A stretch of DNA of 30,253 nucleotides from an uncultured Anaerolineae bacterium. GTDB lineage: Bacteria > Chloroflexota > Anaerolineae > Aggregatilineales > Phototrophicaceae. This document shows, one piece after another, positions 8,217 to 16,199 of this stretch (position 1 is the stretch's first letter; every line of letters begins with the position of its first letter). Below the pieces are notes generated by a model. That model was not told the DNA's origin and made no database searches. It saw only the letters and a program-made list of their open reading frames with translations. Location: positions 1 through 30,253 of the forward strand of contig CAKQCB010000014.1 of assembly GCA_934216615.1 (NCBI GenBank), written 5' to 3'. A program made the position numbers and the translations under genes.

Positions 8217-8275
8217 TTTCTTCCAGACGACTGGTCTTCACTCTCAATAAGGTATGTGTAGAAGGCAAGATTCAA

Positions 8276-8609
8276 CTAGGATTCTTCACTGATGTTATAC
8301 ACATAAATACTGTTGTCATTGACATTAGTTATATTATATAAGGCGATTTGATGACCACTTTTTAGGTCAACTATCGCCAATGGATACATATTGTATAACT
8401 GTGGGGTGGGATCGACTGGTCATGATTCTCGTTGGATACCCTCATTGGCAAATGCTTCTACAGTATCTACCTCATCATCTGTTTGTGCTGTAGCTGAAAC
8501 TGCAAGTTCAATGGATGTACGCACTACGCAATAAAACTGTATCGAAATTTGTCAGATTTAGAGCAGTATATGGCGAAAGCGGGTAGTGAGCATGTGAACC
8601 CGTTTTGAT
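8276..8609 (-). pseudogene. Decayed gene fragment with frameshift and in-frame stop
   Basis: Read on the minus strand, a coding-like stretch ends at TAG (8276-8278). The last frame gives LYNMYPLAIVDLKSGHQI and ends NDNSIYVYNISEES. It is interrupted by a TGA at 8420-8422 (between GIQRES and PVDPTPQ), continues upstream in the same frame (VVRTSIELAVSATAQ) and shifts frame near 8530-8540, where a neighbouring frame carries AFAIYCSKSDKFRYSFIA back to about 8609. No start codon or SD remains. Alternating hydrophobic residues suggest a beta-rich C-terminal domain, perhaps of a propeller or secreted protein; no family recognised. Confidence 0.5.
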
Positions 8610-8639
8610 CTCTTAAAAACTGTAGAAATTTTTTAAGAG
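8610..8639. other. 10-bp inverted repeat
   Basis: CTCTTAAAAA (8610-8619) and TTTTTAAGAG (8630-8639), gap 10 nt. It lies at the upstream edge of the decayed gene and before the tiny-ORF promoter. It could be a weak terminator on either strand or a relic end of an inserted piece. Confidence 0.4.
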
Positions 8640-8671
8640 GATTAGAGATTCGTGCGGGTGATGGTTTTGAC

Positions 8672-8699
8672 TTGACGATTGCCGATTTAGGACTATACT
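8672..8699 (+). promoter_or_regulatory. Sigma-70-type promoter of the tiny-ORF RNA
   Basis: TTGACG at 8672-8677, a 16-nt spacer, TATACT at 8694-8699. Predicted start is about 8706. The next large gene, htpG, begins 260 nt downstream beyond a terminator. Confidence 0.6.
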
Positions 8700-8735
8700 T
8701 ACGGTATCGTCAAACGAGAAAAAAGGAGGTGATCT

Positions 8736-8774
8736 GTGTCTAATCGCAATCTTAAGGGGGACAACCCCGCCTGA
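8736..8774 (+). CDS. Tiny ORF, 12 residues, with exceptional SD
   Basis: GTG start, 12 codons (MSNRNLKGDNPA with GTG read as Met), TGA stop. The SD core GGAGG ends 6 nt before the start, and the full 13-nt match to the anti-SD is far stronger than for any other gene in the window. The codons lie inside the stem-forming part of the RNA, so translation would melt that structure. This suggests a regulatory leader ORF more than a functional peptide. Chance cannot be excluded at this length. Confidence 0.35.
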   Translation: MSNRNLKGDNPA

Positions 8775-8828
8775 CCTCCCGTTTGTGGGTTTGTCACGCT
8801 TGTTGACTCCCCCTAAGGTATGCAACCA

Positions 8829-8860
8829 GACCGCCAGCCATTGCGCTGGCGGTCGTCGTT
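8829..8860 (+). terminator. Intrinsic terminator of the tiny-ORF RNA
   Basis: GACCGCCAGC (8829-8838) pairs perfectly with GCTGGCGGTC (8845-8854) around CATTGC. The T tract after it (GTCGTTTATT) is interrupted, so termination may be partial and allow readthrough into htpG. Confidence 0.7.
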
Positions 8861-8960
8861 TATTCTCAAAACCCACGCCAATTTCTTATACGCTTTTTAC
8901 ACAGATGCGTTACAACATAGCCGTGATTAAACGACAAACTCTAGCGAAGAGGCTGTGTTG

Positions 8961-10853
8961 ATGAGTAACGAAAGCTCAACGTTTCAATTTCAGGCAGAGA
9001 TCAAACAAGTCCTGAGTATTTTGATCCATTCGCTGTATAGCGAACGGGAAATTTTCCTTCGAGAATTAATCTCGAATGCGTCCGACGCGCTGACGCGGGT
9101 GCAATTTCAGCAGTTGACGAATTCCGATGTTGTAAGCCCCGATGCTCCACTGGAAATCCGTGTGACACCGGACGAAGAAGCGGGAACGCTCACCATCAGC
9201 GACACCGGCGATGGCATGACCCGTGAAGAGTTGATTGGCAATTTAGGGACGATTGCGCACAGCGGCGCCAAAGCGTTCATCGAAGCGGTACAGCAAGCGC
9301 AGGGCGCGCCGATTCAAGATGTGATCGGTCAGTTCGGCGTTGGCTTCTACTCCATTTTTATGGTGGCGGATAAGGTTCAAGTCGTCACCCGTTCCTATCA
9401 TCCTGATGGCACAGCGTGGATATGGGAAAGCGATGGCGGTGAATCGTACAGCATCGAAGCGGGTGAGCGCGAAACACGCGGGACCGACCTCATCTTGTAC
9501 TTGAAAGAAGATGCCAAAGAATACCTGCAAAAGTGGACGTTAAAAGACATCATCCGTCGCCATTCGGATTATGTGACGTTCCCCATCTACGTTGCTGATG
9601 AAACCGAACCTACCAATAAACAAACCGCCATTTGGCGACAAGAAGCTAAAGACATCACCGACGATCAATACAACGAGTTCTACCGCTCACTGACTTTTGA
9701 TTTTGAACCGCCCGCACATCGAATTCACATGCGTACAGATAGCCCACTCCAGTTTTACGCGCTTCTGTATTTGCCTGCCACAGGCACGAATAACATGATG
9801 ATGCGTCGAAGCGAACCCGGCCTCAAGTTGTATGCGCGTAAAATCTTGATTCAGGAGAACAATACCGACCTGCTTCCAGAATATCTGTCGTGGGTTGTAG
9901 GTGTGGTCGATAGTGAAGATTTGCCCCTCAATGTGAGCCGTGAAACCGTGCGCGACAGCTTAGGCGCGAACCGCGTCATGGCAAACTTGCGCAAGGCGAT
10001 CAGCAATAAGGTGTTGTCGGAACTCAAGCGGTTGGCGAAGAATAAATTTGATACGTACAAGGTCATCTATGGTGAGTTTGGACGGATGATCAAGCAGGGC
10101 ATCACCATGAGTCCTGCCGACCGTGAGGACATCGAACCGTTGTTGTTCTTCCCATCCAGCAAGAGCGCGAATGAGGATGAATGGACATCGCTCGAAAAAT
10201 ATGTAGAAGGTTTTGCGACCAATCAACAGGATATCTACTACGTGATGGCCGATGATTTTGCCAGCGCCAGCCGTAGTCCGCATTTGGATACGTTCCGTAA
10301 GCGCGGGATCGAAGTGCTGTATTTCGTTGACCCTGCCGACACGGTGATGTTGATGGGGCTTTCCGAATACAAAGAACACACGTTGCGAAGCGTCGATGAT
10401 GCGGATATTGATCTTTCTGGTATTGGTGAGGAACCAGCCGAAGAAGAAGATGCACCCAAGCCTGTGGCCGAGGCCGACTTTGAACAAGTCCGCGAACGAT
10501 TCGCCACTGTTCTAGGGGATCGCGTGCAGGAAGTTCGCGAAAGCAAGAACCTTGTCGGTAGTGCGGCGCGCTTGGTCAGCAAAGATAATGATCCACAGCG
10601 CAATATGTTCCGTATCAATCGTTTGCTTGATCGCGAATATGAACTGCCTGTCAAGATTTTGGAATTGAACCCTCGTCATCCGCTCATCCATAACTTGACC
10701 GAGCGATTGACTGAAAACAGCGAAAACCCGATTATCGACAGCGTGATCACACAAGTCTTTGAGACGGCCTTGCTCCAAGAAGGGATTCACCCTGACCCCT
10801 CCGCGATGGCTCAACGCCTGTTCGAGTTGATGCAAGCCGCGACGAAGAAGTAA
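8961..10853 (+). CDS. htpG: Chaperone HtpG (Hsp90 family)
   Basis: A 630-residue Hsp90-type, ATP-driven cytosolic chaperone of normal bacterial length. The N-terminal GHKL ATPase shows ERELISNASDAL (catalytic Glu and Mg-binding Asn), DTGDGMT, GTIAHSGAKAF (lid) and GQFGVGFYSIFMVA. The middle domain carries the catalytic-loop region with NVSRETVRDS. The C-terminal dimerization domain follows an acidic linker (EEPAEEEDAP) and ends without MEEVD, as expected in bacteria. Start is the ATG at 8961 with SD GAAGAGG, 8 nt upstream; GTG and TTG just before it are in frame but poorly placed. No CIRCE-like operator was seen upstream. Confidence 0.97.
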   Translation: MSNESSTFQFQAEIKQVLSILIHSLYSEREIFLRELISNASDALTRVQFQQLTNSDVVSPDAPLEIRVTPDEEAGTLTISDTGDGMTREELIGNLGTIAHSGAKAFIEAVQQAQGAPIQDVIGQFGVGFYSIFMVADKVQVVTRSYHPDGTAWIWESDGGESYSIEAGERETRGTDLILYLKEDAKEYLQKWTLKDIIRRHSDYVTFPIYVADETEPTNKQTAIWRQEAKDITDDQYNEFYRSLTFDFEPPAHRIHMRTDSPLQFYALLYLPATGTNNMMMRRSEPGLKLYARKILIQENNTDLLPEYLSWVVGVVDSEDLPLNVSRETVRDSLGANRVMANLRKAISNKVLSELKRLAKNKFDTYKVIYGEFGRMIKQGITMSPADREDIEPLLFFPSSKSANEDEWTSLEKYVEGFATNQQDIYYVMADDFASASRSPHLDTFRKRGIEVLYFVDPADTVMLMGLSEYKEHTLRSVDDADIDLSGIGEEPAEEEDAPKPVAEADFEQVRERFATVLGDRVQEVRESKNLVGSAARLVSKDNDPQRNMFRINRLLDREYELPVKILELNPRHPLIHNLTERLTENSENPIIDSVITQVFETALLQEGIHPDPSAMAQRLFELMQAATKK

Positions 10854-10878
10854 AGTCGGTTAATAAATTACACCTATA

Positions 10879-10915
10879 AACAGGCTGGTTTGATGATTAT
10901 TCCAGCCTGTTTTGT
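10879..10915 (+). terminator. Intrinsic terminator of htpG
   Basis: AACAGGCTGG (10879-10888) pairs with CCAGCCTGTT (10902-10911), 13-nt loop, T-rich tail. Confidence 0.9.
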
Positions 10916-11049
10916 TTTATCCCCCTCACTTATTGATTTTCCTCACTGCATTATGAGACCAAGTGATCGGTATCACCCTTGTCACGCATAGGTGGGGTTG
11001 GGTATCCTCAACCTGTTTTCAGATAACCAATTGGATGAAGGACAATCTC

Positions 11050-12264
11050 ATGGCGAATTTTGATCTAATGCGCCAAGTTACAACCCACGAAGGTGGCAAG
11101 ATTATCATGTTGGTGCTGGACGGCCTCGGCGGTCTGCCCCGTGAACAAGGCGGGTTGACCGAACTCGAAACTGCTTCAACCCCAAACATGGATCGGCTTG
11201 CTCAAGAAGGGTGCTTAGGCTTAAGTATTCCGGTTGCGCGTGGGATTGCGCCCGGGAGTGGCCCGGGTCATCTTGGGTTATTTGGGTACGATCCGCTGGT
11301 TTACGACATTGGGCGGGGGGTGTTAGAAGCGATTGGCTTGGGATTGCACGTCAATGATGGCGATATTGCGATTCGTGGCAACTTCTGCACCGTCGATGAA
11401 AACGGCATCATCACGGATCGCCGTGCGGGGCGTATTTCCACCGAAGAAGGTGAAAAACGGGTGAAACTGCTCCAGCAAATCCGCGTGCCGGGTGTTGAAA
11501 TCGAAGTGGCCGCTGGCGAAGGCTATCGCTTTGCGATGGTGATTCGCGGTGAAGGTTTGAATGATGCGGTGAGCGACACCGACCCGCAGATGACGGGCGT
11601 TCCTCCGCTTGCAGTGGTAGCCACTGACCCCCGCGCACAACGCACAGCAGAAATCGCCAATGCATGGATCGCGCAGGCCGCCGTCGTGTTGAAAGATCAC
11701 GCCCCCGCGAACATGGTCACGTTGCGTGGTTTTGCGACCGATCCTAAACTGCCAAAATATAGCGATGTCTACAAATTAAAAGCGGCCTGCGTGGCTGTCT
11801 ATCCCATGTATAAGGGTGTGAGCCGTCTCGTGGGCATGGAAACCATTCCTACCGACATGCACTACAGCATCCAAGATGAATTCAACAAAGTCGCGGAAAT
11901 CTATAACGATTTTGACTTCATTTTTTGCCATGTGAAATACACCGATTCACGCGGGGAAGACGGTAATTTTGATGGCAAAGTGGACATCATCGAACAAGTA
12001 GACCGCGCCCTGCCGACCTTGTTGGCTTTGAACCCTGCAACGCTCATCATCACGGGCGATCACTCGACCCCTGCGACCTACAAAGCGCACAGTTGGCACC
12101 CTGTCCCCACGTTGTTATATGCCCCGGGGACACACATGACCGACCGCGCGCAAGCGTATGGTGAACGTGAATGTATGGGCGGTGGTTTGGGACAATTCCC
12201 CGCTGCTGACTTAATGCCGTTGGCACTCGCTCATGCGCGACGTTTAACCAAATACGGCGCATAA
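11050..12264 (+). CDS. apgM: 2,3-bisphosphoglycerate-independent phosphoglycerate mutase, archaeal type
   Basis: A 404-residue member of the alkaline phosphatase superfamily that interconverts 3- and 2-phosphoglycerate in glycolysis. Seen: LVLDGLGG (first metal Asp), TASTPNMDRLA, the ApgM hallmark GSGPGHLGLFGYDP, HVKYTDSRGEDGNFDGK, and the metal site ITGDHSTPATYKAHSWHPVP. Length fits ApgM (about 400) and not bacterial GpmI (about 510). Start is the ATG at 11050, with SD GAAGGA 8-9 nt upstream; the 29 extra codons of the longer frame have no SD. ApgM-type mutases are usual in archaea and some bacteria including Chloroflexota. Confidence 0.94.
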   Translation: MANFDLMRQVTTHEGGKIIMLVLDGLGGLPREQGGLTELETASTPNMDRLAQEGCLGLSIPVARGIAPGSGPGHLGLFGYDPLVYDIGRGVLEAIGLGLHVNDGDIAIRGNFCTVDENGIITDRRAGRISTEEGEKRVKLLQQIRVPGVEIEVAAGEGYRFAMVIRGEGLNDAVSDTDPQMTGVPPLAVVATDPRAQRTAEIANAWIAQAAVVLKDHAPANMVTLRGFATDPKLPKYSDVYKLKAACVAVYPMYKGVSRLVGMETIPTDMHYSIQDEFNKVAEIYNDFDFIFCHVKYTDSRGEDGNFDGKVDIIEQVDRALPTLLALNPATLIITGDHSTPATYKAHSWHPVPTLLYAPGTHMTDRAQAYGERECMGGGLGQFPAADLMPLALAHARRLTKYGA

Positions 12265-12282
12265 CATTCGCTTTTTAAAAAG

Positions 12283-12316
12283 ACGACCAGCGCAGAATAG
12301 AAGGCTGGTCGTTTTA
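12283..12316 (+). terminator. Intrinsic terminator of apgM
   Basis: ACGACCAGC (12283-12291) pairs with GCTGGTCGT (12304-12312), followed by TTTATTT. Confidence 0.88.
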
Positions 12317-12352
12317 TTTCTGGGGTGATGAAGACTGATTTCTTGAGGCGAT

Positions 12353-13747
12353 ATGCACGATACATTTCAAAGTCCTTTTAGTTGGCGGTACGGTTCGGAC
12401 GCGATGCGTCAGATTTGGTCTGAACGTTATAAGCGGGTTTTATGGCGACGTATTTGGGTGGCGTTAGCAATAGCACAGCGTCAAGCGGGATTGGTGACTG
12501 CCGAGCAAGTGGCTGATCTTGAAGCCCACGCCGATCATATTGATATTGAGCGAGCGTTGGCGATTGAATCAGAAATTCACCACGATTTGATGGCTGAAGT
12601 GCGCACGTATGCAGAGCAGGCCACCGTCGGCGGGGGGATCATCCATTTGGGTGCGACCAGCATGGATATTGAAGACAATGCCGACGCGTTACGTCTGCGG
12701 GAAGCGCTCGGCCTCATCATCCCGAAACTAGAGATGCTGTTGAACGTCATCGCCACCTTGATCGAGAACGAGGCAGATCATGTGTGCATGGCTTTCACGC
12801 ATATTCAGCCTGCTGAGCCTACTACTGTTGGCTATCGACTGGCGATGTATGCGCAGGATTTATTGGAAGATTTAACCGCTTTACGGCGCTTACGGTCTAA
12901 CCTGCGTGGCAAGGGCTTCAAAGGCGCGGTTGGGACGCGCGCTTCATACGCGGAACTGCTCAAAGGAACGGCGTTCACCCCGTCGATGCTGGATGATGCT
13001 GTGATGGGTGCGCTTGACCTGCCCGCCTATCGCATCACCACCCAGACCGCGCCCCGTAAACAAGAAGTTGATTTGCTCAATGGCTTATCGGGGGTGGCGT
13101 TATCAATTTACAAATTTGCGTTTGATCTGCGTCTGTTGCAGTCGCCCGTGTTTGGCGAATGGTCAGAGCCATTTGGAAAACATCAAGTGGGGTCGTCGGC
13201 GATGCCGTTTAAGCGCAACCCGATCCACGCCGAAAACTTGGATAGCTTAGCGCGTTTTGTGGCGACGTTGCCCCGCGTGGCATGGGATAACGCCGCGCAT
13301 CATCTTTTAGAACGCACGTTGGATGATTCGGCCAATCGGCGTGCGGTTCTGCCAGAAGCCTTCTTAGCTGTTGATGAAATGTTGAGTCGTACCTTGCGCA
13401 TCATGAACGGCCTACGTATTGATGCACAGGCGATTGCCCGAAACTTCGCTATCTATGGGGTATTCGCCGCGACCGAACGAGTGCTGATGGAAGCGTCGCG
13501 TCAGGGGGGGGATCGTCAAGTGTTGCATGAGGTGATTCGGGAACACAGCCTTACGGCGTGGGAAGTCTTGCGTCAAGGCGAAGAAAACCCACTCGCAGAC
13601 CTGCTTGCCCATGACCCGCGCATCGGCTTGCCCAGTGAGGACATCCGCGCTTTATTGGATGCGAACGCGTATGTGGGTGATGCGCCTGAACGCGCTCGAC
13701 AACTGGTGACAGAAATCCGTTCGGCATTGTCAAGTCAAGGTAGATAG
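12353..13747 (+). CDS. purB: Adenylosuccinate lyase
   Basis: A 464-residue fumarase/aspartase-superfamily enzyme that releases fumarate twice in purine synthesis, from SAICAR and from adenylosuccinate. The superfamily signature GSSAMPFKRNP is intact (about residues 282-292), as are HLGATSMDIEDN and the FTHIQPAEPTTVGYR segment with its general-acid His. The N-terminus (SPFSWRYGSDAMRQIWSE) is typical of PurB. It is slightly longer than many bacterial PurB (430-460). SD GAGGCGAT lies just before the ATG. It is the only purine gene here, so the pathway is not clustered. Confidence 0.95.
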   Translation: MHDTFQSPFSWRYGSDAMRQIWSERYKRVLWRRIWVALAIAQRQAGLVTAEQVADLEAHADHIDIERALAIESEIHHDLMAEVRTYAEQATVGGGIIHLGATSMDIEDNADALRLREALGLIIPKLEMLLNVIATLIENEADHVCMAFTHIQPAEPTTVGYRLAMYAQDLLEDLTALRRLRSNLRGKGFKGAVGTRASYAELLKGTAFTPSMLDDAVMGALDLPAYRITTQTAPRKQEVDLLNGLSGVALSIYKFAFDLRLLQSPVFGEWSEPFGKHQVGSSAMPFKRNPIHAENLDSLARFVATLPRVAWDNAAHHLLERTLDDSANRRAVLPEAFLAVDEMLSRTLRIMNGLRIDAQAIARNFAIYGVFAATERVLMEASRQGGDRQVLHEVIREHSLTAWEVLRQGEENPLADLLAHDPRIGLPSEDIRALLDANAYVGDAPERARQLVTEIRSALSSQGR

Positions 13748-13900
13748 GGGTAGGGCAAAACGTGTCCAACGGTGTTGCTTCTTGATATAGACTCTGATAG
13801 AGTGATGCAAGATGCCCTTTTGAGAGGGGATGTGAGTTTAGTACCCCCTCAATTTTAGGCCTCTAAAAACATCAAAAACCGCCTACAATAAATCATGTTG

Positions 13901-13937
13901 CATTCTCATCTCAGCGTTTTTTGATGAGAATGTTTTT
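13901..13937 (+). terminator. Terminator or attenuator before the alpha/beta hydrolase
   Basis: A perfect 10-bp stem, CATTCTCATC (13901-13910) with GATGAGAATG (13923-13932), 12-nt loop and T5 tail. It is 154 nt past the purB stop. A TACAAT -10-like box sits at 13884-13889, so it may end purB transcription or act as an attenuator in the leader of the next gene. Confidence 0.7.
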
Positions 13938-13994
13938 ATGAATGTAGCAATCAGACGGTTTATACCGAAGAAAAGTAGAGAAGTGAGTTCAGTT

Positions 13995-14786
13995 ATGGTT
14001 GAAGCTCAAACGCCTGTGCATTTAAGCTACAGTGAACTTGGGACTGGAACCCCCCTCATCCTGCTTCATGGGTTTCCCCTAAACCGTGCAATTTGGCAAA
14101 GCCAAGTGGAACAACTGGCCGAAAGTGCCCGTGTCATCACTCCCGACTTGCGTGGTCATGGGGCAAGCCCCGCGCCCGAAGGGGAATACTCCATCGAATT
14201 GATGGCGCGTGATGTCCTCACCCTTTTAGATGAATTAGGTATTCAAAAAGCGATTTGGGCAGGTCATTCGATGGGGGGCTATGTTGCTTTAGCCGCTTAC
14301 CGAATTGCTCCAGAACGTTTCAGCGGTTTGGCGTTGGTCGCCACCAGCGACCGCGCAGACACGGCTGAAGGTCGGCAAAAACGTTATGAGCTGATCGAAA
14401 AAGTCAAAGAGCAGGGTTCAGAAGCGGCTGTCAATTCGAAGTTATTCAAGTCGGATGTGCCTGAAGATACAGACTTTGTTCAAGCGACGGAAGACATTCA
14501 GAAAGCCAACCGCCCTGAAGGGATTATCGGCTCGCTCCATGCAATGGCAAACCGTCCGGATTCTACTGAGCTGTTAAAAGAAATCACCATTCCTACATTG
14601 GTGATTGGTGGAATTGGCGATCAAATTTTTAAACGTGAGATTGCGCAAGAGATGGCGCATGCACTGCCCGACAGTATTTTGACGTTGGTATGCACAGGTC
14701 ACATGCCGATGTTAGAAGACCCCGACGCTGTGACGGATGCTTTACATCAGTTGATTATTCGTGTTGAAAATGAAATCGGTGAGTAA
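13995..14786 (+). CDS. Alpha/beta hydrolase
   Basis: A 263-residue alpha/beta-fold hydrolase with LLHGFPLN (oxyanion loop), nucleophile S92 in GHSMGG, acid D209 in GGIGDQIF and base H236 in CTGHMPML. The triad is complete. It resembles 3-oxoadipate enol-lactonase, haloperoxidase-like and generic esterase proteins; the substrate is unknown. An in-frame ATG at 13938 directly follows the T run of a terminator-like hairpin and has no SD. The ATG at 13995 is preferred, with weak SD GTGAG and a start that matches where family homology should begin. The start choice is moderately certain. Confidence 0.85.
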   Translation: MVEAQTPVHLSYSELGTGTPLILLHGFPLNRAIWQSQVEQLAESARVITPDLRGHGASPAPEGEYSIELMARDVLTLLDELGIQKAIWAGHSMGGYVALAAYRIAPERFSGLALVATSDRADTAEGRQKRYELIEKVKEQGSEAAVNSKLFKSDVPEDTDFVQATEDIQKANRPEGIIGSLHAMANRPDSTELLKEITIPTLVIGGIGDQIFKREIAQEMAHALPDSILTLVCTGHMPMLEDPDAVTDALHQLIIRVENEIGE

Positions 14787-14826
14787 AAACGCTTTCATTT
14801 TTTAGCCCCCCCCATGAGAATAATTG

Positions 14827-14857
14827 CATCCTTGTCTTATGGCAGGGATGTTTTTTT
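14827..14857 (+). terminator. Intrinsic terminator of the alpha/beta hydrolase
   Basis: CATCCTTG (14827-14834) pairs with CAGGGATG (14843-14850), one G:T, followed by T7. Confidence 0.85.
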
Positions 14858-15121
14858 ACAAGTTTTTTATAAAAATTACGGAATTCGGGGTGGTATATCT
14901 TTACAAAGGGTGTTATTCTTTTAGAGCAATGTGGTATCTGAAGATATGAAGTCTTCACTACATCGGTGCTGTGGTTAAGCACCCATATGCTTCCAAAAGA
15001 GAAAACAGCAACCTAAGCAGTGCCCCCTGTAATCTCCGCAACAACTGTGTACCTCCTGAAGCAATAGCAGGGCAAAGTGTAACAGCAGGATCTATGGCAG
15101 TAACCCAAGTTTATTCAGGAG
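14858..15121 (+). promoter_or_regulatory. Long structured leader of the cold-shock gene
   Basis: A gene-free stretch before csp. It can form GGTGCT/AGCACC (14965-14983) and GAAGA/TCTTC (14940-14956). CTCCTGAA (15053-15060) is an exact 8-nt complement of TTCAGGAG (15114-15121), which contains the csp SD, so the ribosome site can be masked. CspA-family mRNAs are known for long leaders that refold with temperature; here that is inference from the pairing. No confident promoter was found in 14870-14930. Confidence 0.55.
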
Positions 15122-15130
15122 AATAACAAA

Positions 15131-15340
15131 ATGGCTAATCGTGTAAAAGGCACAGTGAAGTGGTTTAATGCAGATAAGGGCTACGGCTTCATCACCCCAG
15201 AAAATGGCGCTGATGTTTTCGTGCACTATTCCGAAATTCAAAGCAACGGCTTCCGTACATTGGAAGAAGGCGCTGCAGTTGAATTCGAAATCACCGACGG
15301 CAAGAAGGGCAAACAAGCCAGCGCCGTCAAACTCGTCTAA
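15131..15340 (+). CDS. cspA: Cold-shock protein, CspA family
   Basis: A 69-residue single cold-shock domain, the normal length. It carries the nucleic-acid motifs KGYGFIT (RNP1, 16-22) and DVFVHYS (RNP2, 28-34) and starts with the usual GTVKWFN. Such proteins bind single-stranded RNA or DNA and melt mRNA structure. SD AGGAG lies 9 nt before the ATG and can be masked by the leader. The gene stands alone with its own terminator. The exact paralogue (CspA, B, C and so on) cannot be assigned. Confidence 0.96.
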   Translation: MANRVKGTVKWFNADKGYGFITPENGADVFVHYSEIQSNGFRTLEEGAAVEFEITDGKKGKQASAVKLV

Positions 15341-15361
15341 TTCTTCACAAGAAAACACGGA

Positions 15362-15391
15362 AAAGCGACTCCAATCGGGGTCGCTTTTTTA
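15362..15391. terminator. Bidirectional terminator between csp and the SnoaL-like gene
   Basis: GCGACTCC pairs with GGGGTCGC around AATC, flanked by A4 on the left and T6 on the right. It ends csp, and, one base past the convergent stop codon, the minus-strand gene too. Confidence 0.88.
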
Positions 15392-15392
15392 T

Positions 15393-15770
15393 TTATGTCT
15401 CTTGGGGTGAGGGGGAATCGGCTTTGGCGTGAAATTCCTTCAGCTCAACAATATGATCTTGGTCGTCAAAATAAATGAGCGAAACCCCATCAAAGGCGCT
15501 GAGTGTGCTGTGATACGCACACTGGTAGTGCCACTCTACAACACTTATCGCTCCTTGATGAATGAACTGTTTGATCTGCCATTCGGTCACATTCCCCTGT
15601 TGATTCCAGTCCTCAAACCAGCGCTTCACTTGGTCAAGACCTTGATAGTGTTGTCCGTAGGCATTTGTATAGAGGATGTCTTCTGTGAAGAAGGTCTGTA
15701 AGGCAGATGCGTCTTTGACGATCCACGCATTAAAATAACGAGCGACAATTTCCTCTCTGTGGTTCAACAT
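15393..15770 (-). CDS. SnoaL/NTF2-like protein
   Basis: A 125-residue one-domain protein of the NTF2-like fold. The N-terminal helix pair (EEIVARYFNAWIVKDASAL), the FFTEDILYTNAYGQHYQGLDQVKRWF segment and the final strand HIVELKEFHAK match SnoaL-like small proteins, in which a cone-shaped pocket serves as enzyme site or ligand trap. The reaction is unknown. SD GGAGG lies about 7 nt before the ATG. It is a single gene, convergent with csp. Confidence 0.78.
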   Translation of the reverse strand: MLNHREEIVARYFNAWIVKDASALQTFFTEDILYTNAYGQHYQGLDQVKRWFEDWNQQGNVTEWQIKQFIHQGAISVVEWHYQCAYHSTLSAFDGVSLIYFDDQDHIVELKEFHAKADSPSPQET

Positions 15771-15816
15771 GGGTAACCTCCAAATTTATAGACAGCTATT
15801 GATCTATAGTGGACGC

Positions 15817-15900
15817 TTATTGAAACCCCTCTAAAGTGGTGACCTGCTCATGCACATTGGCGACTCCTTCCCCTGTACCAACGCCAATCACATAACACCC
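15817..15900 (-). pseudogene. Duplicated 3' end of the HAD phosphatase gene
   Basis: Positions 15823-15900 match 16713-16790, inside the intact HAD gene, with 4 mismatches in 78 bp. Read on the minus strand in the HAD frame it gives AGCYVIGVGTGEGVANVHEQ, continues VTTLEGF, then diverges to Q and a TAA stop (15817-15819), where the intact gene goes on as DLRKSYFA. There is no start, so it is a fragment. It lies directly before the toxin-antitoxin pair; the other copy lies directly after it, in the same orientation. Confidence 0.9.
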
Positions 15901-15950
15901 AGCAGACTTTGTTATACAATAGAAACAAACTTGGAAAAAGGATTGTGTTC

Positions 15951-16199
15951 ATGAAGACTCTTGAACGCGAAGTGATTGAGAAATTCCATCAACTGGATAA
16001 AGACGCGCAGAAGCGCGTTCGCGAGATTCTTGTTCAAGCAACAGCATCAGAAGAAGATTCATTTACATCGACATTCGATTACACCGCTTGGTGGTCAGAA
16101 GTTGAGGTATTACAAGAGGATATTCGCGTGCGGATAGGGGACACTGGAACGATTGGATCGCTGTCTTTGCTCGACGAATTACGTGAGGAATCTTCTTGA
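15951..16199 (+). CDS. Putative antitoxin of a PIN-toxin pair
   Basis: An 82-residue acidic protein directly before a PIN toxin and overlapping it by 4 nt, the usual place of a VapB-type antitoxin. The first half is helical and charged (EVIEKFHQLDKDAQKRVREIL); the second half (TAWWSEVEVLQEDI, then SLLDELREESS) could wrap the toxin. No AbrB, RHH or Phd motif is evident, so the family is uncertain. Start is the ATG at 15951 with SD AAAGGA, 8 nt upstream; an in-frame TTG at 15909 has no SD. A TACAAT -10 box lies at 15915-15920. Confidence 0.65.
   Translation: MKTLEREVIEKFHQLDKDAQKRVREILVQATASEEDSFTSTFDYTAWWSEVEVLQEDIRVRIGDTGTIGSLSLLDELREESS

Larger units (their letters stand above)
8705..8860 (+). 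ncRNA. Candidate structured RNA, unknown family
   Basis: A compact unit of about 150 nt from its own promoter to an intrinsic terminator. It contains AAAGGAGGTGATC (8722-8734), a 13-nt perfect complement of the usual 3' end of bacterial 16S rRNA. GGAGGT (8725-8730) can also pair with ACCTCC (8774-8779). A longer stem joins 8751-8761 to 8808-8818 (AGGGGGA with TCCCCCT and outer pairs), and it competes with a local GGGG-ACAA-CCCC hairpin. Mutually exclusive pairings of an SD are typical of attenuators and riboswitches. It could also bind free ribosomes. No known family recognised. Confidence 0.45.

Noticed and set aside
9960..10487. 175-codon minus-strand frame inside htpG
   Set aside because: Shadow of the HtpG coding frame; the plus strand has full Hsp90 motifs.
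14946..14978. 10-codon ORF (MKSSLHRCCG) in the cold-shock leader
   Set aside because: No SD, and it lies over the hairpin bases, so a chance frame is more likely.
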